NCBI GenBank assembly: GCA_034114925.1
Contig: JAXEUM010000127.1
Location: 1-64,000 of the forward strand
From: Oliverpabstia sp034114925
GTDB lineage: Bacteria > Bacillota > Clostridia > Lachnospirales > Lachnospiraceae
DNA: 64,000 nt
Reading direction: 5' to 3'
Shown: piece after piece, positions 54,784 through 64,000 of the stretch
How positions within the stretch are numbered: position 1 is the stretch's first letter
How the letters are laid out: every line of letters begins with the position of its first letter
Made by a program: the position numbers and the translations under genes
Notes under the pieces: generated by a model
Database searches by the model: none
Seen by the model: the letters and a program-made list of their open reading frames with translations, nothing else
What the model was told of the DNA's origin: nothing

Positions 54784-55161
54784 ATGTTTAATACGATTCA
54801 TCATATTGCAATCATAGGGAGTGATTATGAAAGTTCAAAACACTTCTATGTGGATTTACTTGGGTTTCAGATAATCAGAGAAAATTATCGGAAAGAGCGT
54901 GACGATTATAAGCTGGATTTGGCATTTGGACAGCAAGAAATAGAACTTTTTATCATAAAAAATGCTCCGGCTCGTGTAAATTATCCAGAAGCGCTGGGGC
55001 TAAGACATCTGGCATTTAAAGTTGAAAGTGTAGATGATACGGTGAAAGAGTTGAATGAAAAAGGTATTGAGACGGAGCCAGTGCGGTTGGATGATTATAC
55101 CGGGAAGAAAATGACATTTTTCCATGATCCTGACGGATTGCCACTGGAGATTCATGAATAA
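54784..55161 (+). CDS. VOC-family (glyoxalase-like) protein
   Basis: This 125-residue single-domain protein has the vicinal-oxygen-chelate fold: IHHIAIIGSDYESSKHFYVD at the start, LRHLAFKVESVDDTVKELNE in the middle, and FFHDPDGLPLEIHE at the end. Histidine and glutamate metal ligands are likely H5 or H6, H79-like and E123-like. It resembles the lactoylglutathione lyase-like group, but the substrate is not shown. I start at ATG 54784, behind GGGAGGG, not 54742. Confidence 0.85.
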   Translation: MFNTIHHIAIIGSDYESSKHFYVDLLGFQIIRENYRKERDDYKLDLAFGQQEIELFIIKNAPARVNYPEALGLRHLAFKVESVDDTVKELNEKGIETEPVRLDDYTGKKMTFFHDPDGLPLEIHE

Positions 55162-55190
55162 GGATGGAACAGAAATAAATTGTTTTAGGA

Positions 55191-55219
55191 TTGCCATGGA
55201 AAAAGAGCTGTGCTATAAT
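55191..55219 (+). promoter_or_regulatory. Promoter of thrC
   Basis: TTGCCA (55191-55196), 17-base spacer, extended -10 TGCTATAAT (TATAAT at 55214-55219), about 80 bases before thrC. Confidence 0.78.
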
Positions 55220-55301
55220 CATATACTATAGTGATTTAATACATAAAAGTGCAGTAGGGAAGCAATTGGTTCCTGAATAAACAGATAGGAGAGAGAACAG
55301 G

Positions 55302-56792
<1,491 letters not shown>

Positions 56793-56800
56793 TATTCAGC

Positions 56801-56829
56801 TTGAATTTGTGCATAGACTAATGTATAAT
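56801..56829 (+). promoter_or_regulatory. Promoter of the probable 6S RNA
   Basis: TTGAAT (56801-56806), 17-base spacer, consensus TATAAT (56824-56829). No reading frame with a ribosome binding site follows, which fits a noncoding transcript beginning near 56836. Confidence 0.78.
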
Positions 56830-56835
56830 AGGTCT

Positions 56836-57034
56836 AGAGAAAAAAGAAAGTATCCTGGAATGTTCGATATACCCCTTATTTTTGAACCTACATTTACGTT
56901 TATGGGATTCCTATATTGTTGATTGGATGTCAGGCCGTCATTACGCAGCGGAAGGCAGAAGAGATATTGCGGTCACCCACCTAGCACCCGCTAGGCGTCA
57001 AAAAAAGGCAAACGGCATTCCGGGACTACGAAAG
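56836..57034 (+). ncRNA. ssrS: Probable 6S RNA
   Basis: A roughly 200-nt noncoding transcript is bounded by a strong promoter and a terminator. TCCTGGAATG near the 5' end pairs with CATTCCGGGA near the 3' end as a closing stem. TTTTTGA/TCAAAAA makes a second stem. A central bubble region carries CCTACATTTACGTTTATGGG on the 5' side, and a small hairpin CCTAGC/GCTAGG on the 3' side. This is the 6S layout, an open-promoter mimic that traps sigma-A RNA polymerase in stationary phase. The call rests on structure and context, not on a covariance search. Confidence 0.7.
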
Positions 57035-57042
57035 ATAAACAA

Positions 57043-57067
57043 GAGAGTCATTTATATGGCTCTCTTT
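57043..57067 (+). terminator. Terminator after the probable 6S RNA
   Basis: GAGAGTC (57043-57049) and GGCTCTC (57058-57064) pair with one G-U, followed by a short T-run. Confidence 0.6.
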
Positions 57068-57087
57068 CATGGTTAAGGGAGGTTTTT

Positions 57088-58131
57088 ATGAGCGTAGAAA
57101 GACAGAGTTTTGGGAAAACAAAGGATGGACAGGAGATTTCTCTGTTTACGGTAACCAACGATCAGGGTATGGTGATGAAGGTTACAGACTTTGGAGCGAT
57201 TTTGGTAAGCGTTTTAGTGAAAGACAAGGATGGAGAATATAAGGATGTGGTGCTGGGATATGAGCATGGAGAAGATTATCAGGTAAATGCACCTCATTTC
57301 GGTTCCACCATTGGCAGAAATGGAAATCGTATCGATCAGGCATCGTTTGTATTAAATGGAGAAAAGATTCAGTTGACGCCAAATGAGAATGGAAATAATC
57401 TCCACAGTGGTCCGGATGGTTTTGAATTTATGATGTGGGATGCCAGTCCTTTTGAAAACGGTGTGGCTTTCCATCATACAAGTCCCGATGGAGAACAGGG
57501 ATTTCCTGGTAATTTTGAGATTACCGTGACTTACACATTGACAGAGGATAACAGTGTGGATATTCACTACGAGGGAATCTGTGATCAGGATACCGTGGCA
57601 AATATGACAAACCACAGTTATTTTAACCTGGGCGGAGATGATTCCGGACTGGTTTACGATCAGATTGTACAGCTTCACGCTTCTTCTTATACTCCTGTGA
57701 TTGATTCCAAATCTATTCCTACCGGTGAGATCGCTCCGGTTGCAGGAACGCCTATGGATTTTACGGCGCCAAAGGCTATCGGAAAAGAAATCGATGCTGA
57801 TTTTGAACAGTTGAAGCTTACAGGCGGATACGATCATAATTTTGTTTTAGATAAAGAAGAGGGCAAGATGGACTGGATGGCAAAAGTATATTGCGAAAAG
57901 ACAGGTATTCATCTGGAAGCCTTTACGGACTGTCCTGCAGTTCAGTTTTATACCGGTAATTTCATAGAGTCTGAGAAGGGTAAAAACGGAGTGGTTTACG
58001 AAAAACGGACAGGATTCTGTCTGGAATCTCAGTATTGCCCTAATGCAGTAAATGATTCTCATTTTGCGCAGCCATTCTTAAAAGCCGGAGAAAAATACGA
58101 TACAAGAACAGTATTTAAGTTTTATCTGTAA
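57088..58131 (+). CDS. galM: Aldose 1-epimerase (galactose mutarotase)
   Basis: The 347-residue enzyme interconverts alpha and beta anomers of galactose or other aldoses. Family landmarks are TDFGAILVSVLVKDKDGEYK near 31, GNNLHSGPDGFEF near 103 (catalytic-site histidine), NMTNHSYFNLGG near 172, and GGYDHNFVLD near 246. The glutamate region near 307 (GFCLESQYCPNAVN) ends the site. GGGAGG is close to the ATG. No other galactose gene is near. Confidence 0.93.
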   Translation: MSVERQSFGKTKDGQEISLFTVTNDQGMVMKVTDFGAILVSVLVKDKDGEYKDVVLGYEHGEDYQVNAPHFGSTIGRNGNRIDQASFVLNGEKIQLTPNENGNNLHSGPDGFEFMMWDASPFENGVAFHHTSPDGEQGFPGNFEITVTYTLTEDNSVDIHYEGICDQDTVANMTNHSYFNLGGDDSGLVYDQIVQLHASSYTPVIDSKSIPTGEIAPVAGTPMDFTAPKAIGKEIDADFEQLKLTGGYDHNFVLDKEEGKMDWMAKVYCEKTGIHLEAFTDCPAVQFYTGNFIESEKGKNGVVYEKRTGFCLESQYCPNAVNDSHFAQPFLKAGEKYDTRTVFKFYL

Positions 58132-58147
58132 TTATTTTATACCAAGT

Positions 58148-58187
58148 ATGCTCTGTACATTTTATGATGTACAGAGCATTATTTTTG
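58148..58187 (+). terminator. Terminator after galM
   Basis: ATGCTCTGTACAT and ATGTACAGAGCAT form a perfect 13-bp stem with a short loop, followed by TATTTTTG. Confidence 0.93.
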
Positions 58188-58208
58188 TAAAAAAACATAT
58201 ACTAGGTT

Positions 58209-59696
58209 ATGATGAAAAATGACAGAAATGAATGGAATTATGTGGGTCTGGTAAAAGTTTTGGTTTATATGACCGTGTTACTGTTACTTGTTTTAGGGAG
58301 AAAAGAGAAACTTTTATATCAGGAATTTGAAGAGCGTATTTTACAGGAACAAAAAGAACAGAAAATCCCAGAAAAAGAAAAAAAGGAGAAAAGAGAGGAA
58401 AGGCAGGTTTCTGGTACAGACAAACCAGAAGAAGCGTCGACTGTTTCTGTAGAGATACCTTCCGCAATCCGGGTACTTTTAACGGATAACAGACAATCCG
58501 GGTATGTACATGAGAATGTGGTACTAAAATCTTCCGGAGGAATTCTGATTACGGGAGATTTGGAAAAAGAGATTCCTCCTGACGAAGAGATCAATATAAA
58601 AGATATTCTTACAGAAGGATATATTCGATTACAGGAAAAAGAAAAAGGGAAGGGAATTATAGTTACTACTCTGGAAAAAAATCAGAGTATGGCGGCGTAT
58701 GAAGGCATATTGGAGCTCCAGTGTGTACCGGGAGGGTTTCAGTTGATTAATGAGGTGGATCTGGAGACTTATCTGAAATATGTGATTCCCAGTGAAATGC
58801 CTTCCGGTTATCCCATGGAAGCATTAAAAGCTCAGGCGGTTTGTGCCAGAACGTATGCCGTCAGCCAAATAAAAGAGGGGAGATTACAGGATTACGGCGC
58901 TGATGTGGATGATACCGTTTCTTTTCAGGTGTATCATAATATTGCCCGTCAGGAATCCACAGATCAGGCGGTGGAGGATACGCGGGGACAGATCATGTGC
59001 TGTCAGGGAGAACCGGTGCAGGCATATTTCTTTTCCACCTCCTGTGGATATACCAGTACAGATGAAGTATGGGATACGCAAAAGCCAGCGCCTTATCTGA
59101 AAAGTATTTCAGTGTCCGAAAAAACGGTGGAAGCTATGGCTTCTGGGCAGGAGAGCAGCAGGAAGAATGGATTTACAGAAGAGGAATTTCGTCAGTTTAT
59201 CCTTGGAATCCAGGAGGATGATTTTGAAAAGGAAGAACCCTGGTATCGCTGGAAAATAACATTTCCTGTGGAGGTGCTGCAGGCAAGATGCGAGGAATAC
59301 TTTCCTCAGATAGGTGAACTTCGGGAATTTCAGGTAGTAAAGCGTTCGCAGGGAGGGAGTGTCAGGGAGCTGGCTTTGATAGGAGGAGATGGGAAAGAAA
59401 GGATTTGTAATGAATATGATATACGCGAATTCTTCTCGCCGGGAGATATCTCTATTCTGTGCGGAGATGGAAAAGAAAGGGGAGATATGAAAATTTTGCC
59501 CAGCAGTTACTTTGTGATTGATGGAGCATATGAAGAAGAACACTTAACAGGTTTTACAATTACCGGGGGAGGATACGGTCATGGAGTGGGGATGAGCCAG
59601 AATGGAGCGAAACATCTGGGAGAAATGGGAAGAAGCTGGAAAGAGATCCTTCAGATGTTTTATAAAGATATAACTATAGGAGAAGTAAAAAAATGA
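58209..59696 (+). CDS. SpoIID/LytB-domain protein
   Basis: This 495-residue protein has one N-terminal membrane anchor (about 14-32). A charged low-complexity stretch (about 45-75, Lys/Glu/Arg) and a SpoIID-type domain follow. The domain has LKYVIPSEMPSGYPMEALKA near 195, AVCARTYAV, and the C-terminal GYGHGVGMSQNGAKHLGEMG near 458. SpoIID removes stem-less glycan strands during engulfment. Whether this is the sporulation enzyme or a LytB-like vegetative activator is not clear, as no other sporulation gene is nearby and the N-terminal stretch is unlike standard SpoIID. The Shine-Dalgarno is weak. Confidence 0.83.
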   Translation: MMKNDRNEWNYVGLVKVLVYMTVLLLLVLGRKEKLLYQEFEERILQEQKEQKIPEKEKKEKREERQVSGTDKPEEASTVSVEIPSAIRVLLTDNRQSGYVHENVVLKSSGGILITGDLEKEIPPDEEINIKDILTEGYIRLQEKEKGKGIIVTTLEKNQSMAAYEGILELQCVPGGFQLINEVDLETYLKYVIPSEMPSGYPMEALKAQAVCARTYAVSQIKEGRLQDYGADVDDTVSFQVYHNIARQESTDQAVEDTRGQIMCCQGEPVQAYFFSTSCGYTSTDEVWDTQKPAPYLKSISVSEKTVEAMASGQESSRKNGFTEEEFRQFILGIQEDDFEKEEPWYRWKITFPVEVLQARCEEYFPQIGELREFQVVKRSQGGSVRELALIGGDGKERICNEYDIREFFSPGDISILCGDGKERGDMKILPSSYFVIDGAYEEEHLTGFTITGGGYGHGVGMSQNGAKHLGEMGRSWKEILQMFYKDITIGEVKK

Positions 59697-59783
59697 AGAT
59701 TTCCTGTTGCTGATCATAGGGAAAAACTTGCAGGAAAAGGGAAAAAATAGTATGATATATGGATAATAAGATAGATGCCTGAC

Positions 59784-59934
59784 GAATTGTTTCGTGCTGC
59801 GCACTTCCACAATTCTGCCCCAAATTCGGATATCGTGGGGCATTCGCCCCACTTTTATCCTCATATTGGGGCGGGTCATAAAGGCATAAAACCACTTATG
59901 TGCAAGCACAACGTGGTTTATGACCTTTTGACCC
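59784..59934. repeat. Hairpin-rich intergenic repeat
   Basis: Three successive inverted repeats fill about 150 bases. They are GAATTGT with ACAATTC (59784-59815, enclosing GTGC/GCAC), GTGGGGC-ATTC-GCCCCAC (59835-59852), and a roughly 60-base near-perfect hairpin from GGGTCA to TGACCC (59873-59934) containing AACCAC/GTGGTT and TGTGC/GCACA. It is more GC-rich than its surroundings. A dispersed repeat or MITE-like element is likely. The minus-strand frames crossing it are by-products. Confidence 0.65.
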
Positions 59935-59970
59935 TGGCATCATAAAAATATGTTCAGAAAGGAAAATAGA

Positions 59971-60927
59971 ATGAAAAAGTATCTGAAAATCATGATTGGT
60001 TTTATGGATCGCCTAAAGGAAGATCATGTAGGTGCTTTCGCAGCGCAGGCTGCCTATTTTATTTTGTTATCCTTTATTCCTTTTCTAATGCTATTGATTA
60101 CGCTGATTCAGTATATTCCACCGATTAGAGATCAGAAAATTGTTACAGATATGCTGATTCAGATTATGCCGGATACAGATGAATTCAGAAATTTTCTTTT
60201 GGGGATTATTTCGGAAGTATATGCGAAAGGGACGGCTGTAGTGCCAGTATCAGCAGTATTTACCTTGTGGAGTGCGGGAAAAGGAATAAAAGCGCTTACA
60301 GATGGGGTGAATGCCATTTATCACGTGGAGGAAACGAGAAATTATCTGGTTACACGAATCCGTTCTGCTATTTACACGCTGTTTTTTATCGTGGCGGTAA
60401 TCGGAAGTCTGGTATTGTTGGTATTTGGTAACAGTATTCAGAAATTACTTACAAAATATGTTCCTATGCTGGGAAGAATCACAGCGTACATTATCGGAAT
60501 GCGAACGGTGATTTCGGTTTGTATTCTGATACTTATTTTTCTTATGATTTATAAATTTCTTCCCAATAGAAAAGCAAGTTTAAAATATCAGATTCCCGGA
60601 GCAGTAAGCTCAGCAGTTGCCTGGTCTTTATTTTCTCTTGGATTTTCCATTTATATTGATGTGTACGATGGTTTGTCTAATATGTATGGAAGTCTGACTA
60701 CTTTGATTCTGATTTTGTTGTGGATGTATTTTTGTATGTTTATTATTTTGATCGGCGCAGAGATCAATGCGTATTTTGAAGATCGGTTTCGAAAGCTTCA
60801 TCAAATGGCCAGCGAGAGACTGCGGATGGAATATCGGGAGTTTTTGGAGGGCTTTCGTGATGATGAGGTAAAAGAGGAGGATGAAGAAGATAAAGAGGAA
60901 CAGGATAAAAAACTTGACAGACCGTGA
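59971..60927 (+). CDS. YihY/BrkB-family membrane protein
   Basis: The 318-residue protein has about six membrane helices and the family features LKEDHVGAFAAQAAYFILLS near 16 and SLTTLILILLWMYFCMFIIL near 245, with LIGAEINAYFED after it. The C-terminus is highly acidic (about 295-312). The family was once called ribonuclease BN, but that is not its activity; its function is unclear. I start at 59971, behind AAAGGAAAA, not 59950. Confidence 0.88.
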   Translation: MKKYLKIMIGFMDRLKEDHVGAFAAQAAYFILLSFIPFLMLLITLIQYIPPIRDQKIVTDMLIQIMPDTDEFRNFLLGIISEVYAKGTAVVPVSAVFTLWSAGKGIKALTDGVNAIYHVEETRNYLVTRIRSAIYTLFFIVAVIGSLVLLVFGNSIQKLLTKYVPMLGRITAYIIGMRTVISVCILILIFLMIYKFLPNRKASLKYQIPGAVSSAVAWSLFSLGFSIYIDVYDGLSNMYGSLTTLILILLWMYFCMFIILIGAEINAYFEDRFRKLHQMASERLRMEYREFLEGFRDDEVKEEDEEDKEEQDKKLDRP

Positions 60928-60954
60928 AAATATGGTTAGAATAAACGGTGATAG

Positions 60955-61204
60955 AAAAATGCTGTGAAGGTGTCAGTAGATATATATTTTCTTTCAGAGA
61001 GAGAGGGTCATCGGCTGCAAGCCCTTTTAAGTTCAGATATATATTGAGATTCCCACCGGAGCTTCATCCTTGAAATAATAGTAGGGGATGGCGTCAGAAC
61101 GCGTTAAGTTCAGCCAGAGTGTCCGGAAGATATCCGGGAATCAGGGTGGTACCGCGAGATTATACCTCGTCCCTCTATGTAACTGTAGAGAGACGAGGTT
61201 TTTT
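60955..61204 (+). promoter_or_regulatory. T-box leader, Phe-specific, of pheST
   Basis: The stretch holds a stem-I region with AGAGAGAGGGTC and GGCTGCAAGCC, a likely specifier TTC (61032-61034, in AAGTTCAGA), the T-box AGGGTGGTACCGCG (61143-61156), and the terminator (CCTCGT/ACGAGG, 61165-61198, extended by CTCTA/TAGAG) with six T. Uncharged tRNA-Phe should stabilise the antiterminator and allow pheS-pheT transcription. The TTC specifier matches the genes below. Confidence 0.93.
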
Positions 61205-61268
61205 GTATTACAGAAACAAGGGATCACAAAATATTTCACAGAATAAGAAAAGAAAAAGGAGAATGGTC

Positions 61269-62300
61269 ATGAGCAATAGTATAAAAGAAACTTTGCAGGC
61301 AATTCTGGACGAGGCTTCTGAGAGAATTCAGCAGTCAGATGCCCTGGACAAATTAAATGATGTCAGAGTAAGTTTCCTTGGTAAAAAAGGGCAGCTTACC
61401 TCTGTATTGAAAGGTATGAAGGATGTGGCGCCGGAGGATCGTCCTATGGTGGGACAGATGGTAAATGACGCCCGTGCCAGCATCGAAAAGATGATGGAAG
61501 AGACAAAGAGCCGTCTGGAAAAAGAAATCAGAGAGGCAAAACTGGCAGCAGAAGTGATTGATGTAACACTTCCGGCAAAAAAAGCGAACGTAGGACACCG
61601 CCACCCCAATACCATTGCCCTTGAGGAAGTGGAAAGAATTTTCATCGGTATGGGATATGAAGTGGTAGAAGGTCCGGAAGTAGAGTATGCAGATTATAAC
61701 TTCACAAAACTGAATATACCGGAAGATCATCCGGCAAGAGATGAGCAGGATACCTTTTTTATCACGGACAGTATTCTTCTGCGTTCTCAGACGTCTCCTG
61801 TGCAGGCAAGAACCATGGAAGAGGGAAAACTTCCCATTCGTATGATTGCCCCGGGCCGTGTATTCCGTTCGGATGAAGTGGATGCTACCCACTCCCCGTC
61901 TTTCCATCAGATCGAAGGTCTGGTTATTGACAAACATATTACCTTTGCAGATTTGAAAGGTACTCTGGAAGAATTTGCAAAAGAATTATTTGGTCCTGAG
62001 ACAAAGACAAAATTCCGTCCTCACCATTTCCCATTTACAGAACCCAGCGCAGAAGTGGATGTTTCCTGCTTCAAGTGTGGAGGCGCTGGATGCCGTTTCT
62101 GTAAAGGTTCCGGATGGATTGAGATTCTGGGTTGCGGTATGGTTCATCCTCATGTTCTGGAAATGTGCGGTATTGATCCGAAAGAATACACAGGATTTGC
62201 TTTTGGCGTAGGTCTGGAGAGAATTGCTCTTTTGAAATACGAGATCGATGATATGCGTCTTCTGTATGAAAATGATTACAGATTCTTAAAACAGTTCTAG
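61269..62300 (+). CDS. pheS: Phenylalanyl-tRNA synthetase alpha subunit
   Basis: This 343-residue catalytic subunit charges tRNA-Phe as an alpha2-beta2 complex. It has a coiled-coil N-terminus (about 1-90), class-II motif 2 in PGRVFRSDEVDATHSPSFHQ near 196, and motif 3 in GFAFGVGLERIALLKY near 310. A four-cysteine insert (CFKCGGAGCRFCKGSGW near 262) is probably zinc-binding. GGAGA precedes ATG 61269 at normal distance; the ATG at 61263 is too close to it, and reading from 61119 would start in the T-box. Confidence 0.96.
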   Translation: MSNSIKETLQAILDEASERIQQSDALDKLNDVRVSFLGKKGQLTSVLKGMKDVAPEDRPMVGQMVNDARASIEKMMEETKSRLEKEIREAKLAAEVIDVTLPAKKANVGHRHPNTIALEEVERIFIGMGYEVVEGPEVEYADYNFTKLNIPEDHPARDEQDTFFITDSILLRSQTSPVQARTMEEGKLPIRMIAPGRVFRSDEVDATHSPSFHQIEGLVIDKHITFADLKGTLEEFAKELFGPETKTKFRPHHFPFTEPSAEVDVSCFKCGGAGCRFCKGSGWIEILGCGMVHPHVLEMCGIDPKEYTGFAFGVGLERIALLKYEIDDMRLLYENDYRFLKQF

Positions 62301-62313
62301 GAGGAAGAGGATT

Positions 62314-64000
62314 ATGAATACATCATTATCATGGATTAAAATGTTTGTCCCGGATCTGGATGTGACAGCACAGGAATATACAGATGCTATGACATTATCC
62401 GGAACAAAGGTGGAAGGCTATGAGAAGCTGGATGCAGATCTGGAAAATATTGTAATTGGTCAGATTGAAAAAATTGAAAAGCATCCGGATGCCGATAAAT
62501 TGATTATCTGTCAGGTGAATGTGGGGGATAAAGTAACTCAGATCGTTACCGGCGCTCCCAATGTAAAAGAGGGAGATAAAGTTCCTGTGGTACTTCCAGG
62601 AGGAAGAGTTGCCGGAGGACATGACGGTAAAAAAACTCCCGGTGGAGTGAAAATCAAAGAGGGTAAACTAAGAGGCGTGGATTCTTATGGAATGCTCTGT
62701 TCCATAGAAGAACTGGGTTCTACAAGAGAAATGTATCCGGAAGCGCCGGAATATGGAATTTATATTTTCCCGGAAGATGCAGTTGTAGGAGAAAGCGCCA
62801 TCAAAGCCTTAGGTCTGGAAGACGTAGTTTTTGAATATGAGATCACATCAAACCGTGTAGATTGCTACAGTGTGTTGGGTATTGCAAGAGAAGCAGCAGC
62901 TACTTTTGGCAAAAAATTTGTTCCTCCTGTAGTAAAAGAAACAGGAAATAATGAAAATGTGGAAGATTATGTGAAGGTACGTGTGGAAGATACCAAGCTT
63001 TGTACACGGTATTGTGCAAGGGTTGTAAAAAATATTAAAATCGGTCCGTCACCTAAATGGATGCAGAGATGTCTGGCTGCAAATGGTATTCGTCCTATCA
63101 ATAATCTGGTGGATATTACCAATTATGTAATGGAAGAGTACGGTCAGCCCATGCACGCATACGATTTGGATAAGATTGCAAATCATGAAATCGTAGTTCG
63201 TTGTGCCAGAGAAAATGAGAAGTTTGTTACTCTCGACGGTCAGGAACGCACCATGGACGAAAACGTACTGATGATCTGCGATGGTGAAAAACCGGTAGGT
63301 ATTGCAGGTATCATGGGTGGTGAAAATTCCATGATTACAGATGATGTGCACACCGTATTGTTTGAAGCAGCCTGCTTTGACGGACCGAACATTCGTCTGT
63401 CTGCAAAAAGAATTGGACTTCGTACAGATGCTTCCGGCAAGTTTGAAAAGGGACTGGACCCGAATAACGCTCAGGCAGCCATTGACCGCGCCTGCCAGTT
63501 GATGGAAGAACTGGGAGCCGGAGAAGTTGTAGGCGGTATGGTAGATGTGTACAGTAAGAAAAAAGAACCTGTAAGAGTTCTTTTTGAGCCGGAAAAAATC
63601 AATGATCTTCTGGGAACAGAGCTTTCCAGAGAACAGATGCTTTCTTATCTGGAAAAAGTGGAACTGGCATATGATGAAAATACAAATGAGATCGTAGCGC
63701 CTACGTTCCGTCATGATATTTTCCGTACAGCAGATATTGCGGAGGAAGTGGCAAGATTTTACGGATATGACAATATTCCTACCACTTTGCCGAAGGGAGA
63801 GGCTACCACAGGGAAATTGCCATTTAAACTCCGGATTGAAGAGGTGGCAAGAGATGTGGCGGAATACTGCGGATTTTCTCAGGGATATTGCTATTCTTTT
63901 GAAAGTCCCAAGGTATTTGATAAATTGCAGATTCCTGAGGGAGATGAACTGAGAAAGGCAATTACCATTTCCAATCCTCTGGGAGAAGATTTCAGTATTA
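62314..64000 (+). CDS. pheT: Phenylalanyl-tRNA synthetase beta subunit (partial)
   Basis: The gene runs off the window after about 562 codons with no stop; the full protein is usually about 800. It begins MNTSLSWIKMFVPDLDVTAQ, followed by the tRNA-binding (EMAP-like) domain with IEKHPDADKLIICQVNVG near 52, and the B3/B4 editing region with TSNRVDCYSVLGIAREAAAT near 180. AGGAGGAAGAGG precedes the ATG, 13 bases after pheS. The T-box controls both. Confidence 0.96.
   Translation, partial: MNTSLSWIKMFVPDLDVTAQEYTDAMTLSGTKVEGYEKLDADLENIVIGQIEKIEKHPDADKLIICQVNVGDKVTQIVTGAPNVKEGDKVPVVLPGGRVAGGHDGKKTPGGVKIKEGKLRGVDSYGMLCSIEELGSTREMYPEAPEYGIYIFPEDAVVGESAIKALGLEDVVFEYEITSNRVDCYSVLGIAREAAATFGKKFVPPVVKETGNNENVEDYVKVRVEDTKLCTRYCARVVKNIKIGPSPKWMQRCLAANGIRPINNLVDITNYVMEEYGQPMHAYDLDKIANHEIVVRCARENEKFVTLDGQERTMDENVLMICDGEKPVGIAGIMGGENSMITDDVHTVLFEAACFDGPNIRLSAKRIGLRTDASGKFEKGLDPNNAQAAIDRACQLMEELGAGEVVGGMVDVYSKKKEPVRVLFEPEKINDLLGTELSREQMLSYLEKVELAYDENTNEIVAPTFRHDIFRTADIAEEVARFYGYDNIPTTLPKGEATTGKLPFKLRIEEVARDVAEYCGFSQGYCYSFESPKVFDKLQIPEGDELRKAITISNPLGEDFSI

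Noticed and set aside
56882..57076. Small plus-strand frame of 64 codons
   Set aside because: It lies within the probable 6S RNA, has no ribosome binding site, and the structure explains the sequence better.
59544..59909. Minus-strand frame of 121 codons before yihY
   Set aside because: It mostly translates the hairpin-rich repeat and the antisense of the SpoIID-like gene end; I treat the DNA as a repeat, not a gene.

Overview
The window reads as chromosome of an anaerobic gut Firmicute of the family Lachnospiraceae, most like Blautia or a close relative. The evidence is the folate (methyl) branch of the Wood-Ljungdahl pathway (fhs end, fchA, folD), a monomeric [FeFe] hydrogenase, a flavodiiron protein for O2/NO defence, clostridial-type threonine synthase and enolase, AGGAGG-type ribosome binding sites, a Phe T-box, and moderately AT-rich DNA. 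The genus is inference; no rRNA or tRNA gene is in view.

Layout. 1-1804: one-carbon genes. 2044-5135: L,D-transpeptidase and a convergent [FeFe] hydrogenase sharing one terminator. 5328-11903: a housekeeping run, gpmI, eno, secG, rnr, smpB and ssrA (tmRNA), joining glycolysis, secretion and ribosome rescue. 12011-17524: a lone HipA-like kinase, a secreted ComEC-like metallo-beta-lactamase protein, a membrane protein and a two-component system. 17487-21221: a divergent LysR/sulfur locus (CoA-disulfide or persulfide reductase with rhodanese, plus a sulfite-reductase-like protein). 21344-27605: a xyloside locus (YicI-type alpha-xylosidase, AraC regulator, xylulokinase, FucI-superfamily isomerase; no xylA). 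27782-34866: a flavodiiron protein fused to flavin reductase and rubredoxin, MATE exporter, HAD phosphatase, a repeat-bearing gap, an unusual NifX-like/FKBP fusion, an oxidoreductase and a YgjP-type metalloprotein.

35110-52765 is a Wzx/Wzy-type surface-polysaccharide locus: initiating sugar transferase, a long leader with promoter and internal terminator, UDP-glucose dehydrogenase, glycosyltransferases, a frameshifted epimerase, the pyruvyl-transferase/FrhB-like pair, polymerase, flippase and a Fkp-type L-fucose salvage enzyme. From about 36600 to 49800 it is visibly more AT-rich than its flanks and looks acquired; the initiating transferase and Fkp look like host DNA. A decayed IS200-type element and a broken Rpn-family gene follow (52990-54413). 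The right end returns to core genes: VOC protein, thrC, a probable 6S RNA, galM, a SpoIID-like protein, a hairpin-rich repeat, YihY, and a T-box-controlled pheS-pheT operon running off the window.

Points most worth a second look: the NifX-like/His-Cys/FKBP fusion; a FolD that appears to lack its cyclohydrolase residues beside a dedicated cyclohydrolase; a sulfite-reductase-like protein with altered cluster spacing; an isomerase that may replace XylA; three related palindromes in the 31.8-32.1 kb gap; and the polysaccharide leader. I found no clear wholly new system.
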